This document shows, one piece after another, positions 49,056 through 59,080 of a stretch of 64,000 nt of DNA (position 1 is its first letter; each line of letters starts with the position of its first letter). A program made the position numbers and the translations under genes. The notes beneath the pieces were generated by a model, which was not told where the DNA came from, ran no database searches, and saw nothing but the letters and a program-made list of their open reading frames with translations. Source of the DNA: Russula earlei (Eukaryota > Basidiomycota > Agaricomycetes > Russulales > Russulaceae); assembly GCA_025769875.1 (NCBI GenBank), contig JAGFNK010000019.1, positions 217,252 to 281,251 of the forward strand. Reading direction: 5' to 3'.

Positions 49056-50861
49056 TCATCGCCGGGGACTGAGAGGTAGCGTAGACAACTGAGAACGAGC
49101 ATCGCTCACATGAGAGTCCGTGCTTGAGTGATGTTCGAGCGTCTCAGTCTCCATGTCCTTCTCGGAACATGACACAGACGCCTCTCCATCGGAGGCAGAT
49201 GCCATCACTTCCGGCACTTCCTCGGCATCACGACTCGTGAGCACAAAGGGTGTGATACCGCCCCTCTGGAGGGAGACTTTGTCCGTGTGTGATCTGGGCG
49301 TCGAGAAATCCGGGATCGTACTGGGGTCCGGCATGGAGCGCCATGTTCCAAGGAAGAGAACCAAATTCACAAAACCTAAACGGCATCTATCAGATGTACT
49401 GCCCCGGGTGTGAAGGGGGGGGGAGGAAGTGATGTCAGAACATATTGGTAGAGAACCTACCTCCGAGCGCGAATATGAAGTCAGCCAGAAAGGTGAAACC
49501 GTGCGGCACCCGGGCGCCGGCATAGCTTGCGAAGCGTCCAATTGAGATTGGGACGATGAGCACGGTATATGTCACCTTAAGGAAGACCCGTTGAGCGGAC
49601 TCGTCTCAAGTTCAGTAGCGTAAGCACGTACGGGATACCTGGAAACGGAGCCTTTAAATCAACAATTGTGATGAGACAAATATGAAATCGAGTGTACCAC
49701 ACAATGACCCTAACCATTTTCATGGTGGACGAGTCTAGATAATCTCTTGCGCACCCAAGCTGCCAACTTTCGCTCCTAATGACCCACTGGAGAGACCAGT
49801 TTCCGGTGGTGTCTTGAATGAGGTTCCCCCGAACGCGAAGAAAAACGGTAACGTAAAGGAAGAGACAAAGGAGAGCGGACGTCCATTCCTAAAGATAAAC
49901 AAGTCATTTTAGAATATGGCCACCGTATACATATCTCCACCTCGAAACAGTACTTACGAACATGTATTCCAGGAAGACCTGTGAGAAGGGGTACGATTCT
50001 GTGATCCAGCACCTTGAATAAGGATTAGTAAGGGGCATCGAGACAGGCTATAAGCAGCCTACCAGAATCCTGCGGGGCCAAAGTAGGGGCCTATAGTGTC
50101 CTTCTGGATCGCCAGAGGGCCAATAACGACGACGAAAACCATGAAAGCCCATCCGAGAGCAAGCATTAACCACATAGAGCGCGTAGATAGCCGTGTTCGC
50201 AGAAACAGAAGAGAGAAAGCGAGAAGGGCGAGGTCAAACGACCTGGATTCGCAAACAGACTGAGCGAGCGGACGTGACGACAGGAGCTCTTTCCTCACCA
50301 TATAGCCGTCCCGACGTTTCCAGCTTGCTTGATGCCAGCTTAGTGATATGTAACGGTGGGCCTGTCAGGGCATGCGATGCGACATCCAAAATGACATACC
50401 TTGCATGCTGCATAGCGTTCCCGGTGAGACTCCATTGAGTGCCACCCATTGGACATTAATGATAGTGCCAATGGCCTGCAAAAAGTTGGACGCCAGAAGC
50501 GAGCCAAAAATAACTGGAACGTGGGTCTTGTTTCCCAGCCGTGATGGCGGGTGGTAAAAATAGATCTGAGCCACTGAGTTGCGGGCATTACCAGAGAAGA
50601 GGAAGAGAATCACCCACCCAAAGCAACAAAAGCACTGATACAGCCGAAAGGAAAGCCGCCCCTACAATCGCCTGTGACATGAGAATGGTCAGATGTTCAG
50701 CGATGCGCAGACAAACGGTGAAGACTTACGCTTATGAAGCCGCTCTCGAAGCTCGTGAAAGGTACGCCGGAAAGTTGGTTGGCATATGCGAAACCGCTGT
50801 GGTTGGTGCTTTGGGGCTGGGAAAATGGATTCTCAGGATGCCGTGGAACTAGAACATTCAT
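49056..50861 (-). CDS. Fungal seven-transmembrane receptor (Git3/cAMP-receptor-like GPCR), 423 aa
   Basis: Plasma-membrane receptor of the glucose/cAMP-like fungal GPCR class. Ten exons, right to left: 50861-50730, 50671-50614, 50573-50400, 50338-50299, 50242-50063, 50012-49958, 49888-49698, 49638-49632 (7 nt), 49575-49461, 49375-49056; total 1272 nt, phases close. TM1 is AIVGAAFLSAVSVLLLW. TM2 is THVPVIFGSLLASNFLQAIG with VQWV. TM3 starts in GIKQAGNVGTAIW and continues FDLALLAFSLLFLRTR. TM4 is LMLALGWAFMVFVVVIGPLA. The extracellular loop has PYFGPAGFWCWITESYPFSQ. TM5 is EWTSALLCLFLYVTVFLRVR. TM6 is YPVTYTVLIVPISIGRFASY and TM7 is FLADFIFALGGFVNLVLFLG. The intracellular tail is Ser/Glu-rich with possible phosphorylation sites. 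A 7-nt microexon joins TRP to YPV. The 40-nt intron 50574-50613 is unusually short. It lies 45 kb from the G-alpha gene, so partnership cannot be read from position. Confidence 0.9.
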
Positions 50862-51516
50862 GGGGTCGGGGAAAATGGATTACGACCTGGCGTATCCGTC
50901 CAAGGGAAGGGAGGAGAAAAAGTCCCCGAGTCCAGCTCGGGAGGGAGGTGTGAGCACTTGAGCACTACCACTGCTGGCTGAGAACAGCAAAATTTTCTTC
51001 CTCCATCATCATCAATACCGCCGTCACGCAGTCAGTTGTGACGACTTTTCGCATGCTGTCACGCTTCCAGAAAAGGCAAGCGTCCTACAACATAATCAAG
51101 AGTAAAGTTTAATTCAAGGGCCTGACTGTGATGCTGGGAAGGCCAGCACTGCCATATGGAATGGAGGTGCACTTGGGGTGGGCAGCATGAAGGCACCTGT
51201 GGGCAATGAAGATGGCTGGGCCAAGGGAGGGAGCAGGTGCAGGTTGTCAGATCCAATGCCACATGCACACAGAGTGGCACACACTCTTCCTTTCATGCCA
51301 CAAGTAAAGGGTCTTTTGTTCTAATTACTATATAATGTACAACATTCACTACTAACCTGTACCCCAGTTCTCATTCCACAAACTGAGGTTAGTTACACTT
51401 GCCATCTCATTACCATTTGTACTAACATTATACCTAAAGTGATCTTATTGCAACAGGTTAGATATAACTAATACAGTCTTGATTCCACACAGACCGAGTG
51501 CAATACTATTGCAACA
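50862..51516. other. Boundary to the transposon-rich region; probable remnant of a 5' LTR
   Basis: Composition changes near 51.05 kb. The stretch ending at 51516 (..ATTGCAACA) lies immediately before a tRNA-primer-like site and contains a TATA-like element (TATATAATG near 51329), fitting the 3' part of a copia 5' LTR. Its left end (TG..) and a target duplication were not located. A duplicated motif TTATTGCAACAGG / CTATTGCAACAGA occurs at about 51446 and 51507. Confidence 0.45.
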
Positions 51517-51517
51517 G

Positions 51518-51530
51518 ATTATGAGACCTG
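51518..51530 (+). other. Primer binding site candidate (half-tRNA initiator Met type)
   Basis: ATTATGAGACCTG directly follows the presumed LTR end AACA. It resembles the complement of the initiator tRNA-Met anticodon arm (GGTTATGAGCCCTG), which copia-type elements use via a cleaved half tRNA. Confidence 0.5.
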
Positions 51531-51569
51531 ATTGTCTCTAAATAGGCCAAGGTGGAAATGCTTCCTCCT

Positions 51570-52841
51570 CAGGAGCCATGACAATGGGCCCAAAAACCAC
51601 CATGCACCACTATGATGTCCCCTTTCTTGATAACAATGGGGCCAAGTTTGCATTCTGGAAGTATCACATCCAAATGATTCTTGCACTATGAGAGCTCTGG
51701 ACAGTAGCCAATGGCACATACACCAAGCCAGACCAAAATTCTGACCTTGCTGGTTTTGTCACTGACTGGGGGTGGTGTCACTGACAAATTGTTTCACATG
51801 CGAGATGTATGCACTGAGTCAAACAAGACAACAAGTTCTCATGATATTCGGGGGTCTCAGTGACAACACAGCGAAGGCTAGTGTGTACCGCGGAGTGGAA
51901 AGATAATGGATAAGTCTTTGTGTTCAAAGACTTAGAGAGATGGAGAGATTTCTGAGATGATCGCTTGATTCCCTGCAAGCCTACAGTTCTGAAGCTAAAT
52001 CCAGTGATATTTCACAGGAGAACAAGCTTAAGGCTTATTCTCCTCTACTGACAGGTTTATATAGACAGATACTACCTATAACAAATGGTATGCATGAGGT
52101 AAAGATGAGGCAATCATACTGGAACATGCTGGAAGGTGGAGGAACATGTGAGGCAAGGTGAGTCATGAGAACGTGCAGGAAATGTGAGGCTTGTCTGGGT
52201 AGGCTTGTCCAGTTGCCGGTCTGGTCTGAGGTACCGGTACTTGTGACAGGTTTTCATGACTGGTCATACCAAGATTGAGAAGCACACACTCAGATTTCCC
52301 TCATGTTATCAGACAAGCCACTCAACTCTGTTCTCAGGGCCAACACTGCTAAGGACTGTTGGGACAAGTTATCAGCCTGCTATGAAGGAAAGGACAAACA
52401 GTGCTCACATCAAAGAGGAGCTCTTCTGGAGCACATTCTCTGAAGACAAACCATTTGATCCTCAGATCAACAAGTTCACCCATGCCAGTCACACCCTTGC
52501 AAACCTTAGTTTCTCTCTTGGTGATAAACTTCTTGCCTACATCCTCATTCTTGCCCTTCACAAATCAATGTCAACCCTATACATCATCAAAACTGATGAG
52601 ATATCAACCAATCTCATCACATCTCAAATTCTTGGTGATGAGATGTGCCATGCGTGCACATTGGGGGTTGGTGCCACTGTGTTACAGCATCATGGCCATT
52701 GGAGCATGAGCTCAAGATTCAGTGGGGGCCAAGTCCCTGGACTTGGTTTGGTGATTCAATGGGGCTGGCTCAAGGAGACCAGTGCAGAGGTTTAGCATCT
52801 CAAGGCTAAGTCAAACAGTGACCTAGTCTGCAGACAGAGTC
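51570..52841 (+). pseudogene. copia gag remnant (interrupted)
   Basis: Pieces: LDNNGAKFAFWKYHIQMILA then a stop then ELWTVANGTYTKPD, and after an LTR insertion (51776-52248) EAHTQISLMLSDKPLNSVL, ANTAKDCWDKLSACYEGK and, in another frame, INKFTHASHTLANLSFSLGD. These match the gag/UBN2-type capsid region of fungal copia elements. Stops TGA at the ALRELW and DREAH-like positions suggest CGA-to-TGA changes. At least one frameshift occurs near 52405. Confidence 0.75.
51776..52248. mobile_element. Solo LTR inserted in copia gag (473 bp)
   Basis: Starts TGTCACTGAC and ends CTTGTGACA, i.e. complementary termini TGTCAC/GTGACA. It splits the gag reading frame: sequence before (GGTTTTGTCACTGACTGG) and after (GGTTTTCATGACTGGTCATA) overlaps in the expected gag sequence. 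Flanking 5-mers GGTGG and GGTTT agree in only three positions, so the target duplication is decayed or displaced. Confidence 0.6.
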
Positions 52842-53278
52842 TGTTGAGATAAAGAGTAGCCGAAGTGTTGACGCATCGGCCCAAACTGTCTGGGCAGCCC
52901 ACAGGCCCAGACCACATAAGCATTTCAGCTCAGTTGCTGCAACACATACAATAGCAAAAATTGATAGTGTGATCTAAGACAATCGGTAGCTAGCACATAG
53001 CGATTGTGAAAACAATTTGATAGTTACTGTAGACAAAATAATTAGGGACGCTCTCAGATACTTAAGAGCATTGTACATATGGTAAATACTTCAGTTTCAT
53101 CTCACAGAAACTGAAGTAAGTACTTACTATCTCATGATCTTATCAGTAGCTGATTATGTGTTGTAGTATCATTTTATTAGGTAACTATGACACAAGAAAG
53201 TTTTGTCTCACAGAAACTGAATATCATTTTATTAGATCTATTATGATCTAATCTACCTTATCACTGCATGATTCAACA
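52842..53278. mobile_element. Solo LTR inserted in copia gag (437 bp) with perfect 5-bp target duplication
   Basis: Begins TGTTGAGATAAAG and ends GATTCAACA (termini TGTTGA/TCAACA). Flanked on both sides by GAGTC (52837-52841 and 53279-53283). No internal coding domain. The gag frame resumes afterwards with an acidic EEEGDEKGAEGK-like stretch. Confidence 0.8.
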
Positions 53279-53689
53279 GAGTCAATCTTCTGGTTACTTC
53301 ACAGAAGAGGAGGGTGATGAGAAAGGAGCAGAGGGGAAGAGGAACACAAAGGATCCTTGGGGAGAGCTCAAGTCAAGCAGAGTAAAAGCCAGCACAACAA
53401 GTTGTGATTGAGAGGGGTTAAAGGACAGGGATTGCAACAGGAAATGGGACAAAGCTAAGCTTGGGGCATTTCCCAGCTTCACAGGCACTTAAATACTGTA
53501 TGTGGAACAATAGATAGAGCTAAGCCAGTAGCAAAAGGGGATCAAACAATAGATGAAACACAAAGGATGAAACAATAAGAGGCAATCACAATCAAAGGAT
53601 GAAACAGTAACCGAGGGAACAAGGGTAGAGTGGAAAATAAGAACAAGGGGTTAAAGATAAATGACAAACCAAAAGAGGGGTAGATCACA

Positions 53690-54588
53690 ACATGCTGCCT
53701 TCTTTGTTAAGGAAGCCAAGAAAGCAAAGGGAAAGAATAAGCAAGGAGAAAAGTCTAAGAAGAATGGCTCTCACTGCAATATCTGCAGTCACAATGTCAA
53801 AAGCTAAAAAAGGAGCAGGAGGTGAAGGGGGTGACAACTACCTCCCCTGCAGGTGCAAAGTCATCTGCACCTGCAAAAGTTGCAGATGCAGACCCTAGTG
53901 ACAATATAGTCCAACTATTCAGTGCTGTCACCATAGACCCTGCATGTGACAGCATTGCATTTGCTTTCTGAGTACACCACAATCAATCTAGTCAGTACCA
54001 CTAAATAGTTGATTCCAGCACATCACACACCATGAGCTGCAATCACAGCTGGTTCTCCTCATTCTCTGCCCTCACACCTCCCACTCACATCACCCTGGGA
54101 GATGATAGTGTCATCCACACCACTGGTGTCAGATGTGTCCCCATCCACATGTGCATCAATGGGAGATGGGAACAACACCATCCTTCAGGATGTCCTCTTC
54201 ATCCCTGACTTAAATGGCAACCTCCTCTCAGTTGCCCACCTCACACAATGTGGTGCTAATTTCTACTTCACTGGAAATGACTGTCAAATCTACAATAAGC
54301 AGGGATACCTCTATGTGAGGGACATGAGGATAGTTGTTCAGGAGTTGGCACACATTGTCCAAGTTGATGACTTCCCAGCTGAAGGCAAGGATGCACAGGC
54401 CACAGATGAGGCTGCCCTCATCACCCACAGCACAGCCTCTAAGGTCAATGTTGAGACCTGGTACCACTACCCACTGGCAGGTCATCTAAATATCAATACC
54501 ATGCTGCACATGGTTAGAAAGGGCATGGTGAAGGGCATGGAAATCACTGGCAGCACACTGTCCACTCTCTGTGAGTCTTTGACATTTT
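53690..54588 (+). pseudogene. copia gag C-terminus, protease and GAG-pre-integrase remnants
   Basis: VKEAKKAKGKNKQGEKSKKN and GSHCNICSH resemble the region before the protease. The protease segment reads VDSSTSHTMSCNHSWFS where active elements have DSGA, so the catalytic triplet is altered. Next, VLFIPDLNGNLLSVAHLTQC, GANFYFTGNDCQIYNKQGYL and WYHYPLAGHLNINTML are the GAG-pre-integrase domain. Interrupted by the TIR element at 54589. Confidence 0.78.
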
Positions 54589-54623
54589 GCAGTGGGTTGA
54601 ATTACCATAAAAGGTGATTGTGT
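54589..54623 (+). repeat. Left terminal inverted repeat (35 bp)
   Basis: Identical to the reverse complement of 55499-55533. Confidence 0.9.
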
Positions 54624-54894
54624 TGGGAAGAGAGTCAGGACTTCAATCATGCATTAACAGATGTAATTTAGTTATATAAGTGAGTTAATAATAAGAGAAC
54701 TCCTTACCTTTTTCCCCTACCAAAAAAAAAAGAAATGCTATCACATTTCTGATTGGCATGCCATCCCACCATCTGCCCATTCCAGCCCAAGTGCCCCTTA
54801 CCTAGTATTCCTCTCACAGGAGATCATATCATCATCACATGATCTTACATGTATCCTTGAAAATGCTAATCAATGAGCAGAGATCATTGAGGCC

Positions 54895-55392
54895 ATGCAG
54901 GCCGCCAAATACAGTTTGGCAGCTGCAATCAATGCTGCAATCAATGTAATTCAAGGTTCCAAGGTCTTACCTGATAAGGAAGTGATTGTGCCCAATCAGA
55001 AATTGTGGACAGAGACAGCCAAGCATATGGGTGTCAAACTCAAACAGGGCCCAAAACAATGGATTAGTCTCCCCAACATGCAGGGACTGACAGCACAAAG
55101 CATTGGCATCACTAAGGGAAAGTGCTGCCATGTTCACAATGATCCATACACCAGGGGTGAATGGTTGGGCAAGCACACCAAGCCTGATGCAACATCTGTC
55201 ACCACAAATGTGTACATGTGTGCCCTAGGGGAACTGTCATCCCTCCCTCAGAACCCCCCTCCCTCTGATGCCACCACCTCCCTTGCACCAGGTCCCTTTG
55301 GACTTGCACCACTGCCTATTCTAACAGCCTCAACTGCTGCTGTTCCTTACAATACAAATCCTTTTTTGTATCATTTAAATTTATTTGTCTAA
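54895..55392 (+). CDS. Open frame inside the TIR element, unknown (165 aa)
   Basis: The frame starts MQAAKYSLAAAINAAINVIQ and continues VLPDKEVIVPNQKLWTETAK, HMGVKLKQGPKQWISLPNMQ and CCHVHNDPYTRGEWLGKHTK, ending in a Pro/Thr-rich tail. The same frame is open for most of the preceding 120 bases except one stop, so it may be a captured gene fragment. Composition is CpG-poor like its surroundings. No transposase motif (DDE, hAT dimerisation, BED finger) is visible. Whether it is expressed is unknown. Confidence 0.35.
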   Translation: MQAAKYSLAAAINAAINVIQGSKVLPDKEVIVPNQKLWTETAKHMGVKLKQGPKQWISLPNMQGLTAQSIGITKGKCCHVHNDPYTRGEWLGKHTKPDATSVTTNVYMCALGELSSLPQNPPPSDATTSLAPGPFGLAPLPILTASTAAVPYNTNPFLYHLNLFV

Positions 55393-55498
55393 TAGCTAAT
55401 AAATAAGTCATTGAATATATAATTGAGAAAATGATTTGGTGTCATTTAAATGCACAAGCTGAAGCTTGTGCATGATTGATGCACCAATTCTCTTGCTG

Positions 55499-55533
55499 AC
55501 ACAATCACCTTTTATGGTAATTCAACCCACTGC
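55499..55533 (-). repeat. Right terminal inverted repeat (35 bp)
   Basis: Reverse complement of 54589-54623, perfect over 35 bases. Confidence 0.9.
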
Positions 55534-55539
55534 TATAAG

Positions 55540-56330
55540 TACGCAACTCTCTCTGTAAGCCCTGCCTCAAGGGCAAGCAAATGCACCATGACATCTCAAA
55601 GACAACTGAAACATGTGCCAATACAATGCTTGACTACATGTTCTCTGATGTCTGTGGCAAAATGTCCACTTGATCACACCAAGGCTTTGAGTACTTTGTC
55701 ACTTTCATTGATGATAAGTCTTGAAAGTATTTGTTAAGGGACTACACCACAAGAGCAATGTCATGTGCCACCTTAAGGCCTTCATTGCCTTAACTGAACT
55801 CGAGACAGGCCAGCACATGAAGGTCCTGCACAGCAATGGAGGCAGTGAATACACGGGCAATAAAATTGCTAAATACCTTGAGGGCAAAGGGATCAAACAG
55901 GAGCTCATGATGCCTCACACCCTACAGCATTATTGTGTAGCTGAGTGCATGAATTTGCACACTCCTCAACAAAGTCCATGCAATGCTGACTGATGCTGAT
56001 TTGCCAGAATCATTCTGGTATGCCACCCTCAAGTATGTGGCCCTCCTGCACAATGTCACCCTCCACCCCCAAGGAGGCCTGGAGTGGGAATAAACCTGAT
56101 GTCTCCCACCTTTGCATTTTTGGCTCCTGGGCATTTGTCCCATATCCCTGACAAGAAATGCACAAAATTAGCTGCAAACTCTTCAGTGTGCACATTTCTA
56201 GGGTACATGCAAAATTGCAAAGCCTATCACTTAATGCATTGCCCTACTTGCTGCTTCTTGGAATCTCATGACATCATATTTGATGAAGGGGGCCCTACCT
56301 CAGTCCTTTGAACACATTGTCATCCAACAT
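55540..56330 (+). pseudogene. copia integrase remnant
   Basis: CKPCLKGKQ-like zinc knuckle end, then SDVCGK, FEYFVTFIDDKS, a stop, VLHSNGGSEYTGNKIAKYLE, VAECMN, then GNKPDVSH-like and FLGYMQNCKAYHLMHCPT and SHDIIFDEGGP. The catalytic Asp of the usual RSDGGGEY is Asn here, and TPQHNG is TLQHYC. Several TGA stops lie where CGA (Arg) is expected. Not functional. Confidence 0.82.
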
Positions 56331-56544
56331 GATGACACAGAAGTAACAACCATGTCCATTGAAATGCCACCTCCTAGAGCATCCCCATCCAAACCTCAAT
56401 CAGAAAGTGAGAATGAAACAGAGGTTGAGAACACACACACCTCATAGCCATCTGCCCTGCCTGAACCAGCCAACACCTCTCCCAAATGCTCAACCTGTGC
56501 ACCAGTCCGCAACAACAACCCTCATTGTACTGTAACATCATATG

Positions 56545-57498
56545 TGTCACAGATTATTTCCCAGAGAGGGCCCTTGAAGGACCCTTCCTTATGAGAGGAA
56601 ACCCAGCCTCTATGGTGTCACCCTGTTCACATGGACAGAAGGGGTGAGTAGAGGTGTCCACAATATTGTGCGTGCATTGTTGTGCGAGCGATTCTCAGCA
56701 CAATTGACATCCACTTAATGGCAACCCTTTTAGCAATAAAGGATAGTATTATAGCCTCCCTAAGGACCCTTTAGGATGACTCTAAGTGCTCTACAATAGG
56801 CACTAACACAATACTAAAGACCCTACAACATGTTATTAGACTAACTCTAATAACCATAGAATGAACTATAAAGCAATACTAGGGACCTTAATAGAAGTAT
56901 TAGGGTCAAATCTAAGGACCCTAATAGAACTATATAAGGGGCCTTATAGGCAACTCTATTCCCTGAACAAAACTACAAGTCCTCAAATGACCAGCCCTAA
57001 ACTAACTAACAGCAAATGAATCAGGTGCTTTGCACATGTACTAAAGCAGTGAACACATGGACAGTAAAAGCTCTTACTCATCAATAGAAGCCTTCTTACT
57101 CAGCAGCTTACTGAGCATGACTGAGCATGCTCAGTAAGCATACTTTGACTTCTTACTCATCACTCTATTGTGCTTGATAACAAGGTTATGACTTGTTCCC
57201 TATTTAGCAGTTCTCTTGTAGTATATAAGCACTCAATAAAGTAGCGGACAGTCCTCAGACTGTCCATTTGTTTATGGCACTCTCTATCCCTGGGATACTC
57301 CTTTAAGGACCGTCCCCTGGTGACCATTCTGGCCTCTTCCCTGCATACCTGCTCAACTCTACCAGTAACCATACCTCTTTGGTATTTGGTACTGCTTTGG
57401 ACTCTACTTCTTGCCCATGCTGTCTTGGACATCTATTGACTCGTCTTTGAGCTTATCCCTTGCTCTTGAACTGGATTGTTCAACAGTGAGTCTTGACA
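56545..57498 (+). mobile_element. Solo LTR, family 1 (954 bp), ATATG target duplication, inserted in copia
   Basis: Starts TGTCACAGATT and ends GAGTCTTGACA. Flanked by ATATG at 56540-56544 and 57499-57503. Alignable over its whole length with 62026-62876. Shared LTR features: GTAGTATATAAGC (TATA), CAATAAAGTAG (poly-A signal AATAAA), a hairpin GGACAGTC-loop-GACTGTCC just after, and a palindrome CTGAGCATGCTCAG. It interrupts the copia polyprotein between integrase and reverse transcriptase. Confidence 0.88.
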
Positions 57499-57539
57499 AT
57501 ATGGCTCATGCAAGTGCAACATCAAATGCATTAATGTAG

Positions 57540-59050
57540 CTCACACCACCACAACTAATGAGCCACACACCTTTGCCCAGGCTATGGTCAGATCTGATGC
57601 AGCCAAGTGGGAAGTTGCATGTGAGGAGGAGCAACACTCATTCAAATGCATGGGCATGTACAAGATCGCCCCATGCCCAAAGACTGCAAGGTTGTTGGGA
57701 GCAAATGGGTCTTTCACATCAAGCAAGGACCCAATGGCACAATACAGAAGTACAAAGCCCATGTCAGAGCACAGTGCTCCATGCAGATCAAGGTGTTAAG
57801 ATTCACCAATCTTATTTGCTTCTCAAATGATAGAGTTGCTTGATATAGTTCAAGCACTAAACTTCAAGGTTCTTGATATTGTCTGAGACAAGAGTGTATG
57901 AAAGAGATGAGGGGAGCCTCTTATCACTTCAAGAAGTAGATTTATGTTAGAGAGAGAAAATTCAATAGGAATTTAGAAAGTAAGTCAAGCATAAGGCTCA
58001 ACTTCAGATACAGCAGAGTATTTATACTGTATCTCACTAACAGCTGATCTGATTTGTATGAAACTTGGGAGGCACATAGCTGAGACCCACTACTATCCAA
58101 AAAGAAGAATTCTAACTAAAAGGTGTCAGTAATGACTCATACATGAGTTGTCCTTTCCTAGTATCTATCATCAATCCAGTAAGCAATCACTAAGCATCAA
58201 TCATCTGATCAGTAAGCAATCACCAAGCATGAGTCAGCTAATCAGTAAACAAGAGAGTAAGCAAGCATAGGTAAGCAGTCAGTCCTGAGCATGAGTTGAA
58301 TCCTAACATGAGGGCATTGATTATGACAAAACCTTTGCACCCATTGCCAAGTTTGCATCTTTGTGCACAATACTGGCCCTTGCCACCAAACATGACCTAG
58401 AGGTCCATTAGATGGATGTCAAATCTGCATACCTGAATGGGGAGCTCAAGGAGGAAATATTCATGGAGCCTCCTCCTAGTTTCAACATCCCCAAAGGCAT
58501 GGTCTTACACCTAATCAAAGCCCTCTATGGCACAAAGCAGGGCAGACACACCTGGTATGAAGACATCTGCAGCAAGCTCATTGCTATGGGCTACCAACAC
58601 ACCAATGCTGACCACATCATTTTTACCCAAATGCACAATGGAGATCTCTCCATCATTGTGCTATATGTTGATGACATCACCATGGCATCAAAATTTATTG
58701 AAACTATCAATCAGGAAAAGTCAGCCCTGAAACAACAACAATATGAAATGCCTGACCTAGAGGACATCTCCTGGATCCTAGGGATGCATATCACACAAGA
58801 TTGCAGTGCTGGCTGAATCACCCTCTCTCAAGAGAAATATATAAGTGAAATCCTAGAGAAACACAGGCAGTTCAATGCACACCCAATTAGCACACTGGCC
58901 CTTGCAAACAAACATCTTACAAAACTCACCTCACCTGAAATTGATGTGAAGTCATATCTGAGTTCCATCAGTGCACTGATGTACCCAATGCTTGCTATGT
59001 GCCCTGACCTCACATATACAGTTGCAGCCCTTGGGTGGCACACTGCAAAC
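57540..59050 (+). pseudogene. copia reverse transcriptase remnant (split by a solo LTR)
   Basis: Before the LTR: NEPHTFAQAMVRSDAAKWEV, HSFKCMGMYKIAPCPK, then in another frame VVGSKWVFHIKQGPNGTIQK. After it: FASLCTILALATKHDLEVH, a TAG stop, MDVKSAYLNGELKEEIFMEP, IKALYGTKQGRHTWYEDI, LYVDDITMAS, and ISWILGMHITQDC. The YVDD active site is intact, but the usual HQMDVK Gln codon (CAG) is TAG. The last portion (about 58820-59050) is broken further. Confidence 0.85.
57794..58308. mobile_element. Solo LTR inserted in copia reverse transcriptase (515 bp)
   Basis: Begins TGTTAAGATTCACC and ends GTTGAATCCTAACA, with imperfect inverted termini TGTTA(A/G)GATTC. The RT frame resumes directly after it. Flanking pentamers CAAGG and TGAGG share the last positions (A/GAGG-like), consistent with an old target duplication. 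Contains repeated AAGCAATCAC and AGTAAGC motifs. Confidence 0.7.
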
Positions 59051-59080
59051 TAAGGTCCTGAGCACCAATTTGCAGTCAAT

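Larger units (their letters stand above)
54589..55533. mobile_element. Terminal-inverted-repeat element (945 bp, 35-bp perfect TIRs) inside copia
   Basis: The first 35 bases (GCAGTGGGTTGAATTACCAT...) are exactly the reverse complement of the last 35 (55499-55533). It separates GAG-pre-integrase from integrase of the copia frame. CAGTGG termini recall hAT/KDZ-like DNA transposons, but no transposase is inside, so it is non-autonomous. No clear target duplication: flanks are CATTTT and TATAAG. Internal features are a stretch of coding-like sequence and a palindrome (CACAAGCTGAAGCTTGTG near 55454). Confidence 0.85.
51517..59080 (+). mobile_element. Decayed Ty1/copia LTR retrotransposon, nested with later insertions
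   Basis: Ordered remnants of a copia polyprotein on the + strand: gag (51570-51770 and 52250-53690), protease (about 54000-54110), GAG-pre-integrase (54130-54588), integrase (55540-56330), reverse transcriptase (57545-59050). The order gag-PR-IN-RT is that of copia, not gypsy. RNase H and the 3' LTR were not found; a further LTR-like block begins at 59081. The frame is broken by many stops and by at least five inserted elements (51776-52248, 52842-53278, 54589-55533, 56545-57498, 57794-58308). The element is inactive as it stands. Confidence 0.88.
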
